64,000 nt of DNA, from contig BAABNI010000007.1 in assembly GCA_040365065.1 (NCBI GenBank), positions 122,974 to 186,973 of the forward strand. Reading direction: 5' to 3'. Of the stretch, positions 26,370-36,175 are shown piece by piece. The notes beneath the pieces were generated by a model. The model saw only the letters and a list, made by a program, of their open reading frames with translations, was not told the DNA's origin and did no database searches. The translations under genes were made by a program, and so were the position numbers. Each line of letters begins with the position of its first letter. Position 1 is the stretch's first letter. Origin of the DNA: Pelagadaptatus aseana (GTDB lineage: Bacteria; Pseudomonadota; Gammaproteobacteria; Pseudomonadales; Cellvibrionaceae).

Positions 26370-26490
26370 CACGCAAATCCACGCTATTCTCTCACCGAAT
26401 GACCGATTAGTCACGCAGTAGTACTAATGGGAGGCGGAAGCTTATCAGATTAATGCCAAAAGTGCTTGATTTTCACTGGCTTAGACAGCA

Positions 26491-27378
26491 TCAGAGAGAC
26501 ACAAGTGGACGAGGAACAAACCGCGGCCCAGGCGCGCAATCGGGCAAACCAAACTCGTCAGAATAAGACACAGAAACAAGATACAAACCATCCGGCCGAG
26601 CCGTCACACCGCCCTGACGCCGGTCACGCGCAGCAAGCACCTCCGAGGCCCAGGATACCGGCTTCTCGCCCGCACCAATGGCCAGCAACACACCGGTAAT
26701 ATTGCGCACCATATGATGTAAAAAAGCATTGGCGCTGATCTCCAGCACCAGCAGATCACCCTCTTCGAAAAGCTCTATGTAATGCACCCGCCGAACCGGA
26801 CTCCGAGCCTGACACTGCGTCGCCCGAAAAGACGTAAAATCGTGCTCACCCACAAGCTGTCTGGCAGCCTGTTTCATGGCATCAATATCAAGCGTCCGAC
26901 GTTCCCAGGTGAGCAGGCCGGCACCAATGGCAGGCCGCGAACTGGATTGGCAAATCAGATAGCGATAGGTACGATCCCGCGCCGAAAAGCGGGCGTGAAA
27001 ATAAGGGCTGACAGGCTGAGCCCAACGCACACTGACGCCATCTGGCAGCAATGCGTTCACCCCTCGCACCCAGGCCTTCTCCGGCCGCTCGGCCAGCGTA
27101 TCGAAATGCACCACCTGATTGGTCCCGTGCACTCCGGCATCGGTTCGCCCCGCACACACCAGTGTCACTGTTTCGTTGGCCACCTGCGACAAAGCCTTCT
27201 CAAGACTTTCCTGCACGGTAGCCACACCACTGGGCTGCTTTTGAAACCCATGAAACGCCGAACCATTGTATTCAACCCCCAGAGCAATGCGCCGCATGCC
27301 ATCAGGAAAAACACCCTCCTGAAGGATTTCACCGTTGCGAGTGTAGGGTTTTTGAACTGGCGGATAGAATTCTGACAT
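26491..27378 (-). CDS. truA: tRNA pseudouridine(38-40) synthase TruA
   Basis: An enzyme of about 295 residues that converts uridines 38-40 of tRNA anticodon stems to pseudouridine. The catalytic aspartate is in CAGRTDAGVHG. ALGVEYNGSAFHGFQ at the domain start and FLHHMVRNITG near the C-terminus are hallmarks. The ATG at 27378 is chosen because the longer frame to 27465 would read through the hairpin terminator of fimV. An internal ATG at 27297 (MRRIALGVEYNG) matches the start of many TruA proteins and remains possible. It is the first gene of the truA-trpF-trpB-trpA-accD run. Confidence 0.94.
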   Translation of the reverse strand: MSEFYPPVQKPYTRNGEILQEGVFPDGMRRIALGVEYNGSAFHGFQKQPSGVATVQESLEKALSQVANETVTLVCAGRTDAGVHGTNQVVHFDTLAERPEKAWVRGVNALLPDGVSVRWAQPVSPYFHARFSARDRTYRYLICQSSSRPAIGAGLLTWERRTLDIDAMKQAARQLVGEHDFTSFRATQCQARSPVRRVHYIELFEEGDLLVLEISANAFLHHMVRNITGVLLAIGAGEKPVSWASEVLAARDRRQGGVTARPDGLYLVSVSYSDEFGLPDCAPGPRFVPRPLVSL

Positions 27379-27401
27379 AGAGAAATGGATACTTGGTGCA
27401 C

Positions 27402-27437
27402 AAAAAAGGCTCTGCACATTACTGCACAGAGCCTTAT
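27402..27437 (-). terminator. Intrinsic terminator downstream of fimV
   Basis: Arms AAGGCTCTG (27406-27414) and CAGAGCCTT (27427-27435) surround a 12-base loop, and a run of six T residues follows on the minus strand. It lies 29 bases beyond the fimV stop and just ahead of the chosen truA start. This separates fimV from the truA operon. Confidence 0.85.
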
Positions 27438-27465
27438 TTGAAAAGTCCCAGGGACTCAGAAACAA

Positions 27466-30400
27466 TCAAACTCGGGAGAGTAGCTCTTCGGCCTGTTGCT
27501 TCTGCTCGTCATTACCATCCTGAACCACTTCATCCAGAATATCCTTGGCACCTTCCTTATCACCCATATCAATGTAAGCACGCGCCAGATCAAGCTTGGT
27601 GGACACCTCATCGGTTTCAGACAGAAAATCGAGTTCAGCTTCAAGCTCATCTTCTGCCACTAAGCCATCAGTACCGGCAGCAAGATTTTCCGCACTGAAA
27701 TCCAGATCACTGGCATCCGGAAGATCAGACAAAGCCTGTGAAAAGACCTCATCTTCGGTTTCCGCCAGATCCGTCTCAGTTGCCGATGCATCGTCAGCAG
27801 ACTCGCCCAGAGACTCAGCCGTTTCAGGCTCGCCATCCTCAGATTGAATATCTGCAGCCAAATCCAACTCAACATCGTCGGTTTGATCCAACTCGACACC
27901 TTCCGCTTCAATGTCTGAAGACTCATCGACCGCGGACATATCAAGACCCAAAGAATCATCGCCCAGATCCAGATCTTCAGCCGCCAAGTCGACACCCTCA
28001 ACCGCAGACAGATCTGACTCAGACGCCAACTGCTCGCTATCAAAACTGGCGATGTCATCCGACTCAGTGTCCGATTCTACCGACAGCTCCTCAATATCTG
28101 AGAGGTCGCTCTCCAGATCGGATGAGATATCCATGTCGAAATCTTCACCCAGCGACAACTCCCCAGCCTCTTCATGCTGCTCTGCAACAGACTCAGCCAA
28201 AGACTCCAGCGCTTGATCAGCAGAAACATCAGCGTCCGGATCAAAAGAGGTATCCAGTTCCACAGCGACATCCAGATCATCTGACACCGCGCCCTCATCA
28301 CCTTCCAGACTCAAATCAAGATCCGAACTCAGATCGAGATCACCATCCAGATCCGCCTCTGGCACTTCCAGTTCTGCCTCTGGTACTTCGTCTTCAGATG
28401 CCTCCAACTCGCCGGACAATGCCTCCAGATCTTCATCCAAAGAAGCCAAATCGACATCACCACCAAGCTCCAGATCAAAGTCTGCTTCCTCTGAATCTTC
28501 GGGAACATCGGGCTCCAGAGCGTCTCCACTCAAATCAAAAGACTGAAACTCATCCGCCGGCTCAGCGTCGGCGTTTTCAGCTTCGCTAACAGCCGTGGCC
28601 TCTTCCAGATCCAGTGAAATAGCATCCAGACCGGGCTCTTCATCTGTAGCCACTTCCAGTGAGCCTTCATCCAGATCGAGATCCAGCTCAACACCCTGAT
28701 CGTCAATCTCACTCAGAGCATCGACATCGAGTGCAAAACCTTCGTTGAACTCTGCTTCCTGTGACGGACCGGCATCCTCGACGGAGCCGCCATCCATACC
28801 CTCAATTTCACTCTCCAGATCAAGATCGAGGTCCAAATCCAGCACAGCGGACTCGGAATCAGTTACAGCCGACTCACCCAATTCGAGATCAAGTGACTCC
28901 AGCTCAAGCGCGCCATCAGAATCCAGATTAAGCTCAAATTCATCGGACTGAGCAACGTCTGTACCGGCATCTGCCTCGGTACCTGAATCAAAATCGAAGT
29001 CCAGATCCGGCAGACCATCACCAGCTTCCGCGGTCTCAGAATCCAATTTCAAATCTTCATCCAGATCCAGATCAAAATCGAACGTCTCGGTTTCTTCCTG
29101 ACCTGCATCAACCGCAGTATCTTCCGCAGCCTCCAGCTCACCGAAATCGAAATCCAACCCTTGATCGCCCTCGGTTTCAGCCAACTCAGCTTCTGCACTT
29201 TCAGCCTGATCAAGCTCCAATGCAGACGCATCAAATTCTGGTGCATCAGCAAAATGCTGACGCAACTCAGCCGCTCGAGTCGCAGCTGAATCATCACCAA
29301 GCCCCAATACTGTTGCGTACTGGCGATCAAATTTATCGAGGTTATCTGACTCTGCATAAACTTCGAGAAGCTTCAAATGAGCATCAACGCCAGCATCGCC
29401 TTCGTCGATTGCCTTAACCAACATTTCTTCGGCCTGATCGAATTTGCCGTAGGCAATGTAAATATCCGCTTCAGCGACAGCATCACCGGTTTCAGAACCA
29501 GTAACACCATCATCTTCGGACAGATCTTCCTGATCGACATCCAAATCCAGATCTTCACCCATATCGTCGGATGCAAAATCTTCCGCTGAACCGATTTCCT
29601 CACCAGAATCGAAACTGTCATCCATTTCCGAAGCCGTTGTGGAATCCAACGACTCCAAAGCAACGTCTTCATCTTCAGATTTACGACGACGCAGAATCAG
29701 AAACAGCGCCAACAGCAAAGCAGCCGCACCAGCAGCCACCAACTGGATATTGGCCATAATGGTATCCATTAGGCCAGTCTTAGGTTGAGGTATGACCTGA
29801 GTCTGAGGGGTCACCACAGGCTGAGCCACCTCGGCTTGCTCTTGGGCAGACATTTCAGGTTCAGTGACAGCAATTTGATCTTCTTCAGCTGAAACAGTCT
29901 CTGTAGACGCCTCAGAATCATCCGCACCCTCTTCCAACAAGGCAGAATCCTCGGCAACAACACCTTCAGCGGCGTCAGCCTGCTGCAGAGCGTCATCAGC
30001 AGCAGCGACGGCTTCTTCAGCCTGAGCTTTTTGCTCACTGGCCAACTGCAATGCACGCATTTCCTGATTTGAGACCTCAATCAGGCGCTCCATGGTAGAA
30101 ATCTGATCTTCAAGCTCGTCAATGCGTTCTTTTAATTCTTTATTCTCGCGGCTGGCTTTATCCAGCTCCTCCAGAGAAATGGCGAGTTCGTTTTGCAGAG
30201 CTTCCGTGTCGGCACCATCACCACCAGAACCCATTTGTCCGTTGCCTGAGCTATCAGTAGCGGAAGACGACGCCAGAGTCAGACGCCCTTCCACTTTTTC
30301 GGCCTGTGGACGACTCTGGGCCACCGGCTTGCTGGCATCCAATTGTGGACCTGCAACCGATGCAGCACCTTCCCAGGCATTATTTTGAACCGCCACCTGA

Positions 30401-31191
30401 CTGATGGCCTCACGGGCACTCATAGAGCGAATATCATCCGCGCTTGGAACACGCAGAACCTGACCTTTGCGTAACAAATTGATGTTACCGCGAATAAAAG
30501 CCTCTGGGTTAATGCGCTGAATGGCCAACATGGTCTGCTGTACTGAAAAACTGTTATCCGGGCGTACCTTCAGAGCAATTTCCCAGAGAGTGTCAGAAAT
30601 TTTGACGGGCCCATAACTGTCTGAGCCATAGCTTTTACTAGCCCGCGGCTCTGCAGCAGCCTGGCGAGGCTCAGGTTTTGACTCGACCTTGGCTGGTTCA
30701 GGGGTTCTGGGAGCCGGGGCTGGTTGGGGTTGTGACGCTTTTGGCTTTGGGGCAGCTGCAGCACGCACCACCGGCTTGGCGGTGTCCTGACTGAACACGG
30801 GCAAGTCCATCAAAAGAGTGTATTCACGCAGAATACGCCCATTGGGCCACTGAGTCTGGATCAGGAAATTCAGATAGGGCTCACGCACAGGCTTCTTGGA
30901 GGTAACCCTAACAACGGCACCTCTGGGACTGTTGAGATCAACTTTGAACTTGAGATCATTTAGGAAGAATATGCGCTCAACTCCGGAATTCCTGAAATCA
31001 TCCTTGGATGCCAGAGAAACAAGAATTTCACTGTCAGTGAGCTCTCTTGTTTGCAGCAGCTTGATTTCAGCATCCAAGGGCTCATTCAAGTCTGAATTCA
31101 GCTTGATTTCCCCGAGTCCCAGAGCGCTTGCCATTTCGGCACTCAAAGCTCCTGCCAACCCTACTGCCAACGCCAGCTTACGAAGACGCAT
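27466..31191 (-). CDS. fimV: FimV family pilus/polarity protein
   Basis: A 1241-residue inner-membrane protein. It has a signal peptide and the FimV N-terminal domain (LGLGEIKLNSDLNEPLDAEIKLLQ). A periplasmic LysM-like peptidoglycan-binding domain lies near residues 195-255 (SDTLWEIALKVRP). A coiled coil follows at about residues 330-390, then a single membrane helix at about 475-497 (LVAAGAAALLLALFLIL). The cytoplasmic part has TPR-like repeats, an extremely Asp/Glu-rich stretch of some 550 residues, and the conserved FimV C-terminus (LDLARAYIDMGDKEGAKDILDEV). In Pseudomonas FimV supports type IV pilus assembly and polar localisation. Position between asd and truA is the conserved one. Confidence 0.93.
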   Translation of the reverse strand: MRLRKLALAVGLAGALSAEMASALGLGEIKLNSDLNEPLDAEIKLLQTRELTDSEILVSLASKDDFRNSGVERIFFLNDLKFKVDLNSPRGAVVRVTSKKPVREPYLNFLIQTQWPNGRILREYTLLMDLPVFSQDTAKPVVRAAAAPKPKASQPQPAPAPRTPEPAKVESKPEPRQAAAEPRASKSYGSDSYGPVKISDTLWEIALKVRPDNSFSVQQTMLAIQRINPEAFIRGNINLLRKGQVLRVPSADDIRSMSAREAISQVAVQNNAWEGAASVAGPQLDASKPVAQSRPQAEKVEGRLTLASSSATDSSGNGQMGSGGDGADTEALQNELAISLEELDKASRENKELKERIDELEDQISTMERLIEVSNQEMRALQLASEQKAQAEEAVAAADDALQQADAAEGVVAEDSALLEEGADDSEASTETVSAEEDQIAVTEPEMSAQEQAEVAQPVVTPQTQVIPQPKTGLMDTIMANIQLVAAGAAALLLALFLILRRRKSEDEDVALESLDSTTASEMDDSFDSGEEIGSAEDFASDDMGEDLDLDVDQEDLSEDDGVTGSETGDAVAEADIYIAYGKFDQAEEMLVKAIDEGDAGVDAHLKLLEVYAESDNLDKFDRQYATVLGLGDDSAATRAAELRQHFADAPEFDASALELDQAESAEAELAETEGDQGLDFDFGELEAAEDTAVDAGQEETETFDFDLDLDEDLKLDSETAEAGDGLPDLDFDFDSGTEADAGTDVAQSDEFELNLDSDGALELESLDLELGESAVTDSESAVLDLDLDLDLESEIEGMDGGSVEDAGPSQEAEFNEGFALDVDALSEIDDQGVELDLDLDEGSLEVATDEEPGLDAISLDLEEATAVSEAENADAEPADEFQSFDLSGDALEPDVPEDSEEADFDLELGGDVDLASLDEDLEALSGELEASEDEVPEAELEVPEADLDGDLDLSSDLDLSLEGDEGAVSDDLDVAVELDTSFDPDADVSADQALESLAESVAEQHEEAGELSLGEDFDMDISSDLESDLSDIEELSVESDTESDDIASFDSEQLASESDLSAVEGVDLAAEDLDLGDDSLGLDMSAVDESSDIEAEGVELDQTDDVELDLAADIQSEDGEPETAESLGESADDASATETDLAETEDEVFSQALSDLPDASDLDFSAENLAAGTDGLVAEDELEAELDFLSETDEVSTKLDLARAYIDMGDKEGAKDILDEVVQDGNDEQKQQAEELLSRV

Positions 31192-31563
31192 AATACTCTT
31201 CCTTTATATTTGTTTTCCGTGGCGATACGCCATTCATTATCTTCCGGATTCCCTACCGGCTTATCCCCAAAAAGGCTTATCAAGCATGCACAAATTCACC
31301 CCAAGTCATGCAGCTTAGACGACAAACCTAGAATACTTCTTCACTAATCGTCGTAAGTATTCATTATAAATAGCTTTTTCGCAACAAACGGGGGTAAACA
31401 AAGCCCTTAGAACGCAAAAATCAAGAAGCACAACCCAGTGGACTCTGACCAAGCGCGTCAAGCGTATGGTTAAGCTTGCAGAATTCGGCACTCAATCTCC
31501 TTGAATTCGCGCACAAAAAAGCCCGCATAAGCGGGCTTTCGAGGAATTCGAAGAAGGTTATGC
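31192..31563. other. Intergenic region upstream of fimV
   Basis: The 372-base gap between fimV and asd contains the asd terminator (31515-31539). It also has an 8-base inverted repeat, GAATACTT (31331-31338) and AAGTATTC (31355-31362), that could be an operator or a leader hairpin. No open frame in it looks like a gene. The fimV promoter must lie here. Confidence 0.6.
31515..31539 (-). terminator. Intrinsic terminator downstream of asd
   Basis: A perfect GC-rich stem GCCCGC/GCGGGC with an ATAA loop, followed on the minus strand by a run of six T residues, 24 bases past the asd stop. It should end the leu-asd transcript before fimV. Confidence 0.92.
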
Positions 31564-32673
31564 TTAACCCTCAACAAGAATTCGTAACATTCTACGCAGC
31601 GGCTCTGCAGCCCCCCACAATAGCTGATCTCCCACGGTGAACGCATTCAGATAATCAGATCCCATATTCATCTTACGCAAGCGACCCACAGGCACATTCA
31701 ACGTACCGGTGACTTTGGTTGGCGTCAGATCACGCATAGTTGCTTCCCGCTCATTGGGCACAACCTGAGACCAGTCATTGGCCTCAGCCAGGATCGACTC
31801 TACCTCATCCAACGGCACACTTTGATTCAGCTTGATGGTTAACGCCTGACTGTGACAGCGCATGGCACCAATCCGTACACAGGTACCATCGATGGCAACC
31901 GGGTTGCCGGAGCGACCCAGGATTTTGTTGGTTTCCGACTGACCCTTCCACTCTTCTCTGCTCTGGCCATTATCGAGCTGAGTATCAATAAACGGCAGCA
32001 AACTGCCGGCCAGCGGATGACCAAAATTATCCGTCGGGAAGTCAGCCGAGCGCATAACATCGGTAATTTTCTGATCGATATCCAGAATGGCACTGGCCGG
32101 ATTGGCCAGTTCATCAGCCACGGTATCACGCAGCACGCCCATTTGTGAGATCAACTCACGCATATTCTGAGCACCGGCACCACTGGCGGCCTGATAGGTC
32201 ATAGCCGAAACCCACTCAACCATACCCTGTTGGAACAAACCACCCAGCCCCATCAACATCAGGCTGACCGTACAGTTACCACCAATGTAGTTTTTAACAC
32301 CTTTGGCCAGACCGTCCTTGATCACATTCATGTTGACCGGATCCAGCACAATAATGGCATCGTCAGCCATGCGCAGACTGGAAGCCGCATCAATCCAATA
32401 GCCATCCCACCCACTGGCGCGCAAGTCAGCAAATACTTTCTTGGTGTAGTCACCACCCTGACAGGAAACAATGGCTTCCAATTTGGCCAGCTCACTGATG
32501 TCGTAGGCGTCTTTCAATGTAGGAATATCCTTACCAATAGACGGTCCTGTACCACCTACATTGGAGGTGGTAAAAAACACCGGTTCGATATCGGCAAAGT
32601 CATTGGATTCGAGCATACGCTCCATCAATACGGAGCCAACCATGCCCCGCCAACCAACAAATCCTACACGCAT
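31564..32673 (-). CDS. asd: Aspartate-semialdehyde dehydrogenase Asd
   Basis: A 369-residue NADP-dependent enzyme making aspartate semialdehyde, the branch point to lysine, diaminopimelate, methionine and threonine. The Rossmann start is MRVGFVGWRGMVGSVLM. The catalytic cysteine lies in IGGNCTVSLMLMGLGGLF, about residue 134. The catalytic histidine region is the RIGAMRCHSQALTI block. It is of the gammaproteobacterial type, as in E. coli and Pseudomonas. leuB lies 90 bases upstream on the same strand, and a strong terminator follows. Confidence 0.96.
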   Translation of the reverse strand: MRVGFVGWRGMVGSVLMERMLESNDFADIEPVFFTTSNVGGTGPSIGKDIPTLKDAYDISELAKLEAIVSCQGGDYTKKVFADLRASGWDGYWIDAASSLRMADDAIIVLDPVNMNVIKDGLAKGVKNYIGGNCTVSLMLMGLGGLFQQGMVEWVSAMTYQAASGAGAQNMRELISQMGVLRDTVADELANPASAILDIDQKITDVMRSADFPTDNFGHPLAGSLLPFIDTQLDNGQSREEWKGQSETNKILGRSGNPVAIDGTCVRIGAMRCHSQALTIKLNQSVPLDEVESILAEANDWSQVVPNEREATMRDLTPTKVTGTLNVPVGRLRKMNMGSDYLNAFTVGDQLLWGAAEPLRRMLRILVEG

Positions 32674-32763
32674 TATTACTGCTCTCTAAATAGATTAAAT
32701 CAACTGAAGTGAATGAGCCGGCGATGATACCACATAGCCGACTCATCAGTCGCCTACACCAAT

Positions 32764-33849
32764 TTACAGTTCGGCAACCGCTTTGGCGACGGCATCACCC
32801 ATCTCAGATGTGGACACCCGGGTCATACCCTCCGACATGATATCGCCCGTGCGCAAGCCCTGATCCAACACATTGGAAACCGCCTGCTCAACCTTGTCAG
32901 CAGAAGCTCCAGCACCCAGGGAATAACGCAGCATCATGGCCGCCGACATAATCGTCGCCAGTGGATTGGCAATATTCTGACCGGCAATATCGGGCGCTGA
33001 ACCGTGAGACGGCTCATAGAATCCCTTATTAGACTCATTCAATGAAGCCGATGGCAGCATACCAATGGAACCGGTCAGCATGGAGGCTTCATCCGAGAGG
33101 ATGTCACCAAACAGGTTACCCGTCACAATCACATCAAACTGCTTGGGATTAACCACCAACTGCATGGCGGCGTTGTCCACGTACATATGGGTCAGCTCGA
33201 CATCCGGGTAGTCCTTGGCCACCTCTTCCATGACTTCACGCCAGAGAACCGTCACTTCCATAACATTGGCTTTATCGACAGAACAGACTTTCTTGTCGCG
33301 CTTCTGTGCCGCTTCGAAAGCAACCTTGGCAATGCGGCGGATTTCGGACTCAGAATAAACGTCGGTATTGAAACCCTGACGCTCACCGTTCTCCAGAGTG
33401 CGAATACCTCGAGGCTCACCAAAGTAGATACCACCAGTCAACTCGCGCACGATCAGAATATCCAGACCGGCAACCAATTCAGGTTTCAGCGGCGAAGCAT
33501 CGGCCAGTTGGGCAAAGGTAATAGCCGGGCGCAGATTGGCAAACAGATCCAGATGACTGCGAATATCCAGCAAGCCAGCTTCCGGACGCAGATGGCGCTC
33601 GGTCTTGCCATCCCACTGCGGACCACCCACAGAACCAAACAGGATGGCATCGGCAGCCAGCGCCGCTGCGCGGGTCTCTTCCGGGTAGGGATGACCGTGC
33701 TTATCGTAGGCGCGACCACCCAGCATGGCTTCAGTAAATTGCAGGCCCAAATTGTCCTGCTCGTTAACCACTTCCAGCACCTTGCGGGCCTCAGCGATGA
33801 TTTCGGGGCCGATACCGTCCCCTTCCATAATCAGTACGTTCTTACTCAT
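32764..33849 (-). CDS. leuB: 3-isopropylmalate dehydrogenase LeuB
   Basis: A 361-residue NAD-dependent beta-decarboxylating dehydrogenase of leucine synthesis. Motifs include the substrate loop LLDIRSHLDLFANLRPA, the YFGEPRG segment, the catalytic lysine region CSVDKANVMEVTVLWREV, and the Mg-binding VTGNLFGDILSDEASML. GFYEPSHGSAPDIAGQNIANP forms the nucleotide site. It is 17 bases downstream of leuD in the leuCDB unit. Confidence 0.97.
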   Translation of the reverse strand: MSKNVLIMEGDGIGPEIIAEARKVLEVVNEQDNLGLQFTEAMLGGRAYDKHGHPYPEETRAAALAADAILFGSVGGPQWDGKTERHLRPEAGLLDIRSHLDLFANLRPAITFAQLADASPLKPELVAGLDILIVRELTGGIYFGEPRGIRTLENGERQGFNTDVYSESEIRRIAKVAFEAAQKRDKKVCSVDKANVMEVTVLWREVMEEVAKDYPDVELTHMYVDNAAMQLVVNPKQFDVIVTGNLFGDILSDEASMLTGSIGMLPSASLNESNKGFYEPSHGSAPDIAGQNIANPLATIMSAAMMLRYSLGAGASADKVEQAVSNVLDQGLRTGDIMSEGMTRVSTSEMGDAVAKAVAEL

Positions 33850-33866
33850 TTTCCAATTCTCAACAA

Positions 33867-34520
33867 TTATTCAGGCTGGATTGCGCCAAACAACCAGGGC
33901 GCGGATTGCTTACGCTGTTCTTCGTAAGCGCGAATGGCGTCGGCATCCTGCAGGGTCAGACCGATATCATCCAGGCCATTGAGCAGGCAGTGCTTACGGA
34001 ACTCATCCACCTCAAAAGAGAAAGACTCACCGGACGGTGTGGTTACGGTCTGGGCCGCCAGATCCACGCTCAGCTCATAGCCTTCGGTTGCGTACATTTC
34101 CTCAAACAACTGATTGACAATCTCTTCGGAGAGAATGATCGGCAACAAGCCGTTCTTGAACGAGTTGTTAAAGAAAATATCGGCGTAGCTCGGCGCAATC
34201 ACGCAGCGGAACCCATAGTCATCCAGAGCCCAGGGCGCGTGCTCACGACTGGAACCACAACCAAAGTTTTCACGGGCCAGCAAAACCTGAGCACCTTGAT
34301 AGCGCGGGAAGTTCAACGGGAAGTCCATATTCAGCGGACGACCACTGCAATCCTGATCCGGCTGTCCCTCATCCAGATAGCGCAGTTCGTCAAACAGGTT
34401 TTTACCAAAACCGGTACGCTTGATGGATTTCAGGAAATTCTTGGGAATGATCATATCGGTATCGACATTGGCGCGATCCATAGGCGCGGCGATACCTTTG
34501 ATTTGAGTAAAGCTTTTCAT
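33867..34520 (-). CDS. leuD: 3-isopropylmalate dehydratase small subunit LeuD
   Basis: A 217-residue swivelling subunit of isopropylmalate isomerase, pairing with LeuC. Diagnostic segments are NVDTDMIIPKNFLKSIKRTGFGKNLFDELRY and the substrate loop LLARENFGCGSSREHAPWAL. Size and order match proteobacterial LeuD. It starts 13 bases after leuC, indicating coupled translation. Confidence 0.97.
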   Translation of the reverse strand: MKSFTQIKGIAAPMDRANVDTDMIIPKNFLKSIKRTGFGKNLFDELRYLDEGQPDQDCSGRPLNMDFPLNFPRYQGAQVLLARENFGCGSSREHAPWALDDYGFRCVIAPSYADIFFNNSFKNGLLPIILSEEIVNQLFEEMYATEGYELSVDLAAQTVTTPSGESFSFEVDEFRKHCLLNGLDDIGLTLQDADAIRAYEEQRKQSAPWLFGAIQPE

Positions 34521-34533
34521 CAGTTATCCCCTA

Positions 34534-35952
34534 TTAAAGATCACGAACATCAACAAAATGACCGGCAACCGCCGCAGCAGCAGCCATGGCCGGGCTCACC
34601 AGATGGGTGCGGCCACCGTAGCCCTGACGACCTTCAAAGTTGCGGTTAGAGGTAGACGCGCAATGCTCACCATTGCCCAACTTGTCGGCGTTCATCGCCA
34701 GACACATGGAACAACCGGGCTCACGCCATTCAAAACCGGCCTCAACCAGAATCTTGTCCAGCCCCTCTTCTTCAGCCTGAGCCTTAACCTCACCAGAGCC
34801 CGGCACAACCAAAGCCTGAATCACATTGCCAGCCACCTTGCGGCCCTTGGCCACTTCAGCAGCAGCGCGAACATCTTCGATGCGAGAGTTGGTGCAGGAA
34901 CCGATAAACACACGATCAACCTTGATATCGGTGATCTTCTGGTCCGCTTCCAGCCCCATATATTCCAGCGCGCGTTCGATACCGGCTTTCTTAACCGCAT
35001 CGGACTCATTGGCAGGATTGGGTACAGAGGCGTCAACCGGCAGAACCATCTCTGGAGACGTACCCCAGCTCACCTGAGGCTTGATCTGGCTGCCGTCTAT
35101 TTCAACCACTTTGTCGAATACCGCATCGTCATCACTGACCAGATTGCGCCAGTCGGCAACAGCGGCTTCCCACTGATCGCCTTTTGGTGCGTAGGTACGG
35201 CCGTTCACGTAGTCGATGGTAGTATCATCCACCGCCACCATGCCGGCGCGAGCGCCCGCCTCGATGGCCATATTACAAACGGTCATGCGACCTTCCATGG
35301 ACATATCGCGGAACACCTGACCGCCAAATTCCATGGCGTAACCGGTACCACCGGCAGTGCCGATCTCACCAATAATGGCCAGCACCACATCTTTGGAGGT
35401 CACCCCAGCGCCCAACTGACCTTCAACCTTGATCAGCAGGTTTTTCATCTTCTTGGCCACCAGACACTGGGTCGCCATTACGTGCTCAACTTCAGACGTA
35501 CCAATACCATGAGCCAGAGCACCCAGTGCGCCATTAGTCGCGGTATGAGAGTCACCACAGACAATGGTCATACCCGGCAGACAGGCGCCGGTCTCAGGAC
35601 CAATCACATGGACAATACCCTGGCGGCGGTCGTTAATCTTGAATTCAGTGATACCAAACTCGTCGCAGTTATCGTCCAGGGTCTGCACCTGAATACGGGA
35701 TACGGAATCTTCGATACCTTGCACACCAGAGGCGCGTTCTTTCGAAGTGGTAGGCACGTTGTGATCCGGCGTAGCCAGAATACTGTCCACCCGCCATGGC
35801 TTGCGATCGGCCATACGCAGACCTTCAAACGCCTGGGGCGTGGTCACTTCGTGAATAATGTGACGATCGATGTAGATCAATGCGGAACCATCGTCGCGCG
35901 CTCTGACCAAGTGGGCATCCCACAATTTGTCGTAAAGGGTTTTACCTGCCAT
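34534..35952 (-). CDS. leuC: 3-isopropylmalate dehydratase large subunit LeuC
   Basis: A 472-residue aconitase-family subunit with a 4Fe-4S cluster that isomerises 2- and 3-isopropylmalate. Cluster cysteines are in VFIGSCTNSRIEDV and EPGCSMCLAMN. GDSHTATNGALGALAHGIGTSEVEHV is the family signature. The ATG at 35952 (MAGKTLYDKLWDAH) is the standard LeuC start. An open frame continues to 36069 but runs into palindromic element C and is not real coding. It leads the leuC-leuD-leuB unit. A LysR gene is divergent, but two palindromic elements sit between them. Confidence 0.97.
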   Translation of the reverse strand: MAGKTLYDKLWDAHLVRARDDGSALIYIDRHIIHEVTTPQAFEGLRMADRKPWRVDSILATPDHNVPTTSKERASGVQGIEDSVSRIQVQTLDDNCDEFGITEFKINDRRQGIVHVIGPETGACLPGMTIVCGDSHTATNGALGALAHGIGTSEVEHVMATQCLVAKKMKNLLIKVEGQLGAGVTSKDVVLAIIGEIGTAGGTGYAMEFGGQVFRDMSMEGRMTVCNMAIEAGARAGMVAVDDTTIDYVNGRTYAPKGDQWEAAVADWRNLVSDDDAVFDKVVEIDGSQIKPQVSWGTSPEMVLPVDASVPNPANESDAVKKAGIERALEYMGLEADQKITDIKVDRVFIGSCTNSRIEDVRAAAEVAKGRKVAGNVIQALVVPGSGEVKAQAEEEGLDKILVEAGFEWREPGCSMCLAMNADKLGNGEHCASTSNRNFEGRQGYGGRTHLVSPAMAAAAAVAGHFVDVRDL

Positions 35953-36034
35953 GACAGACCTCTGATTTGATGTTTTAACTATCGATATACCGCTTAAGAA
36001 AGCGTTCGAATTTCTTTTCCCGGTCGGCCACCGG

Positions 36035-36120
36035 GGTGAGGGTTGGAGACACGCCGTTAACCCATCCATGGGGGCTCTTTACAGACATCCCTGTCTGTAA
36101 AGGTCTCCAACCCTCACACC
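36035..36120 (+). repeat. Palindromic repeat element C
   Basis: Outer arms GGTGAGGGTTGGAGAC (36035-36050) and GTCTCCAACCCTCACACC (36103-36120) pair almost completely. The core reads GACACGCCGT...GGCTC in the plus orientation. The inner hairpin is TTTACAGA/TCTGTAAA around CATCCCTG. The first small hairpin is CCATCCATGG where A and D have ACATCCCTGT, so both sides of the stem changed together. Confidence 0.87.
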
Positions 36121-36175
36121 GACACCCGCCCTGCTATGAACCAATTTCGAGAAAGGCACAATGCAAGGGAGGATG

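Noticed and set aside
26370..26490. Trp attenuator or leader peptide ahead of trpF
   Set aside because: No short frame with tandem Trp codons followed by paired hairpins is present in this gap.
27738..29357. Several long open frames opposite or out of frame with fimV
   Set aside because: They arise from the skewed codon use of the acidic FimV region; none has a family signature or ribosome-binding site.
34558..35970. 470-codon plus-strand frame opposite leuC
   Set aside because: It is a shadow of the well-supported leuC gene on the minus strand and shows no homology I can recognise.
35953..36069. N-terminal extension of leuC to 36069
   Set aside because: The extra 39 residues are unlike any LeuC and the DNA is palindromic element C; the standard start MAGKTLYDK is at 35952.
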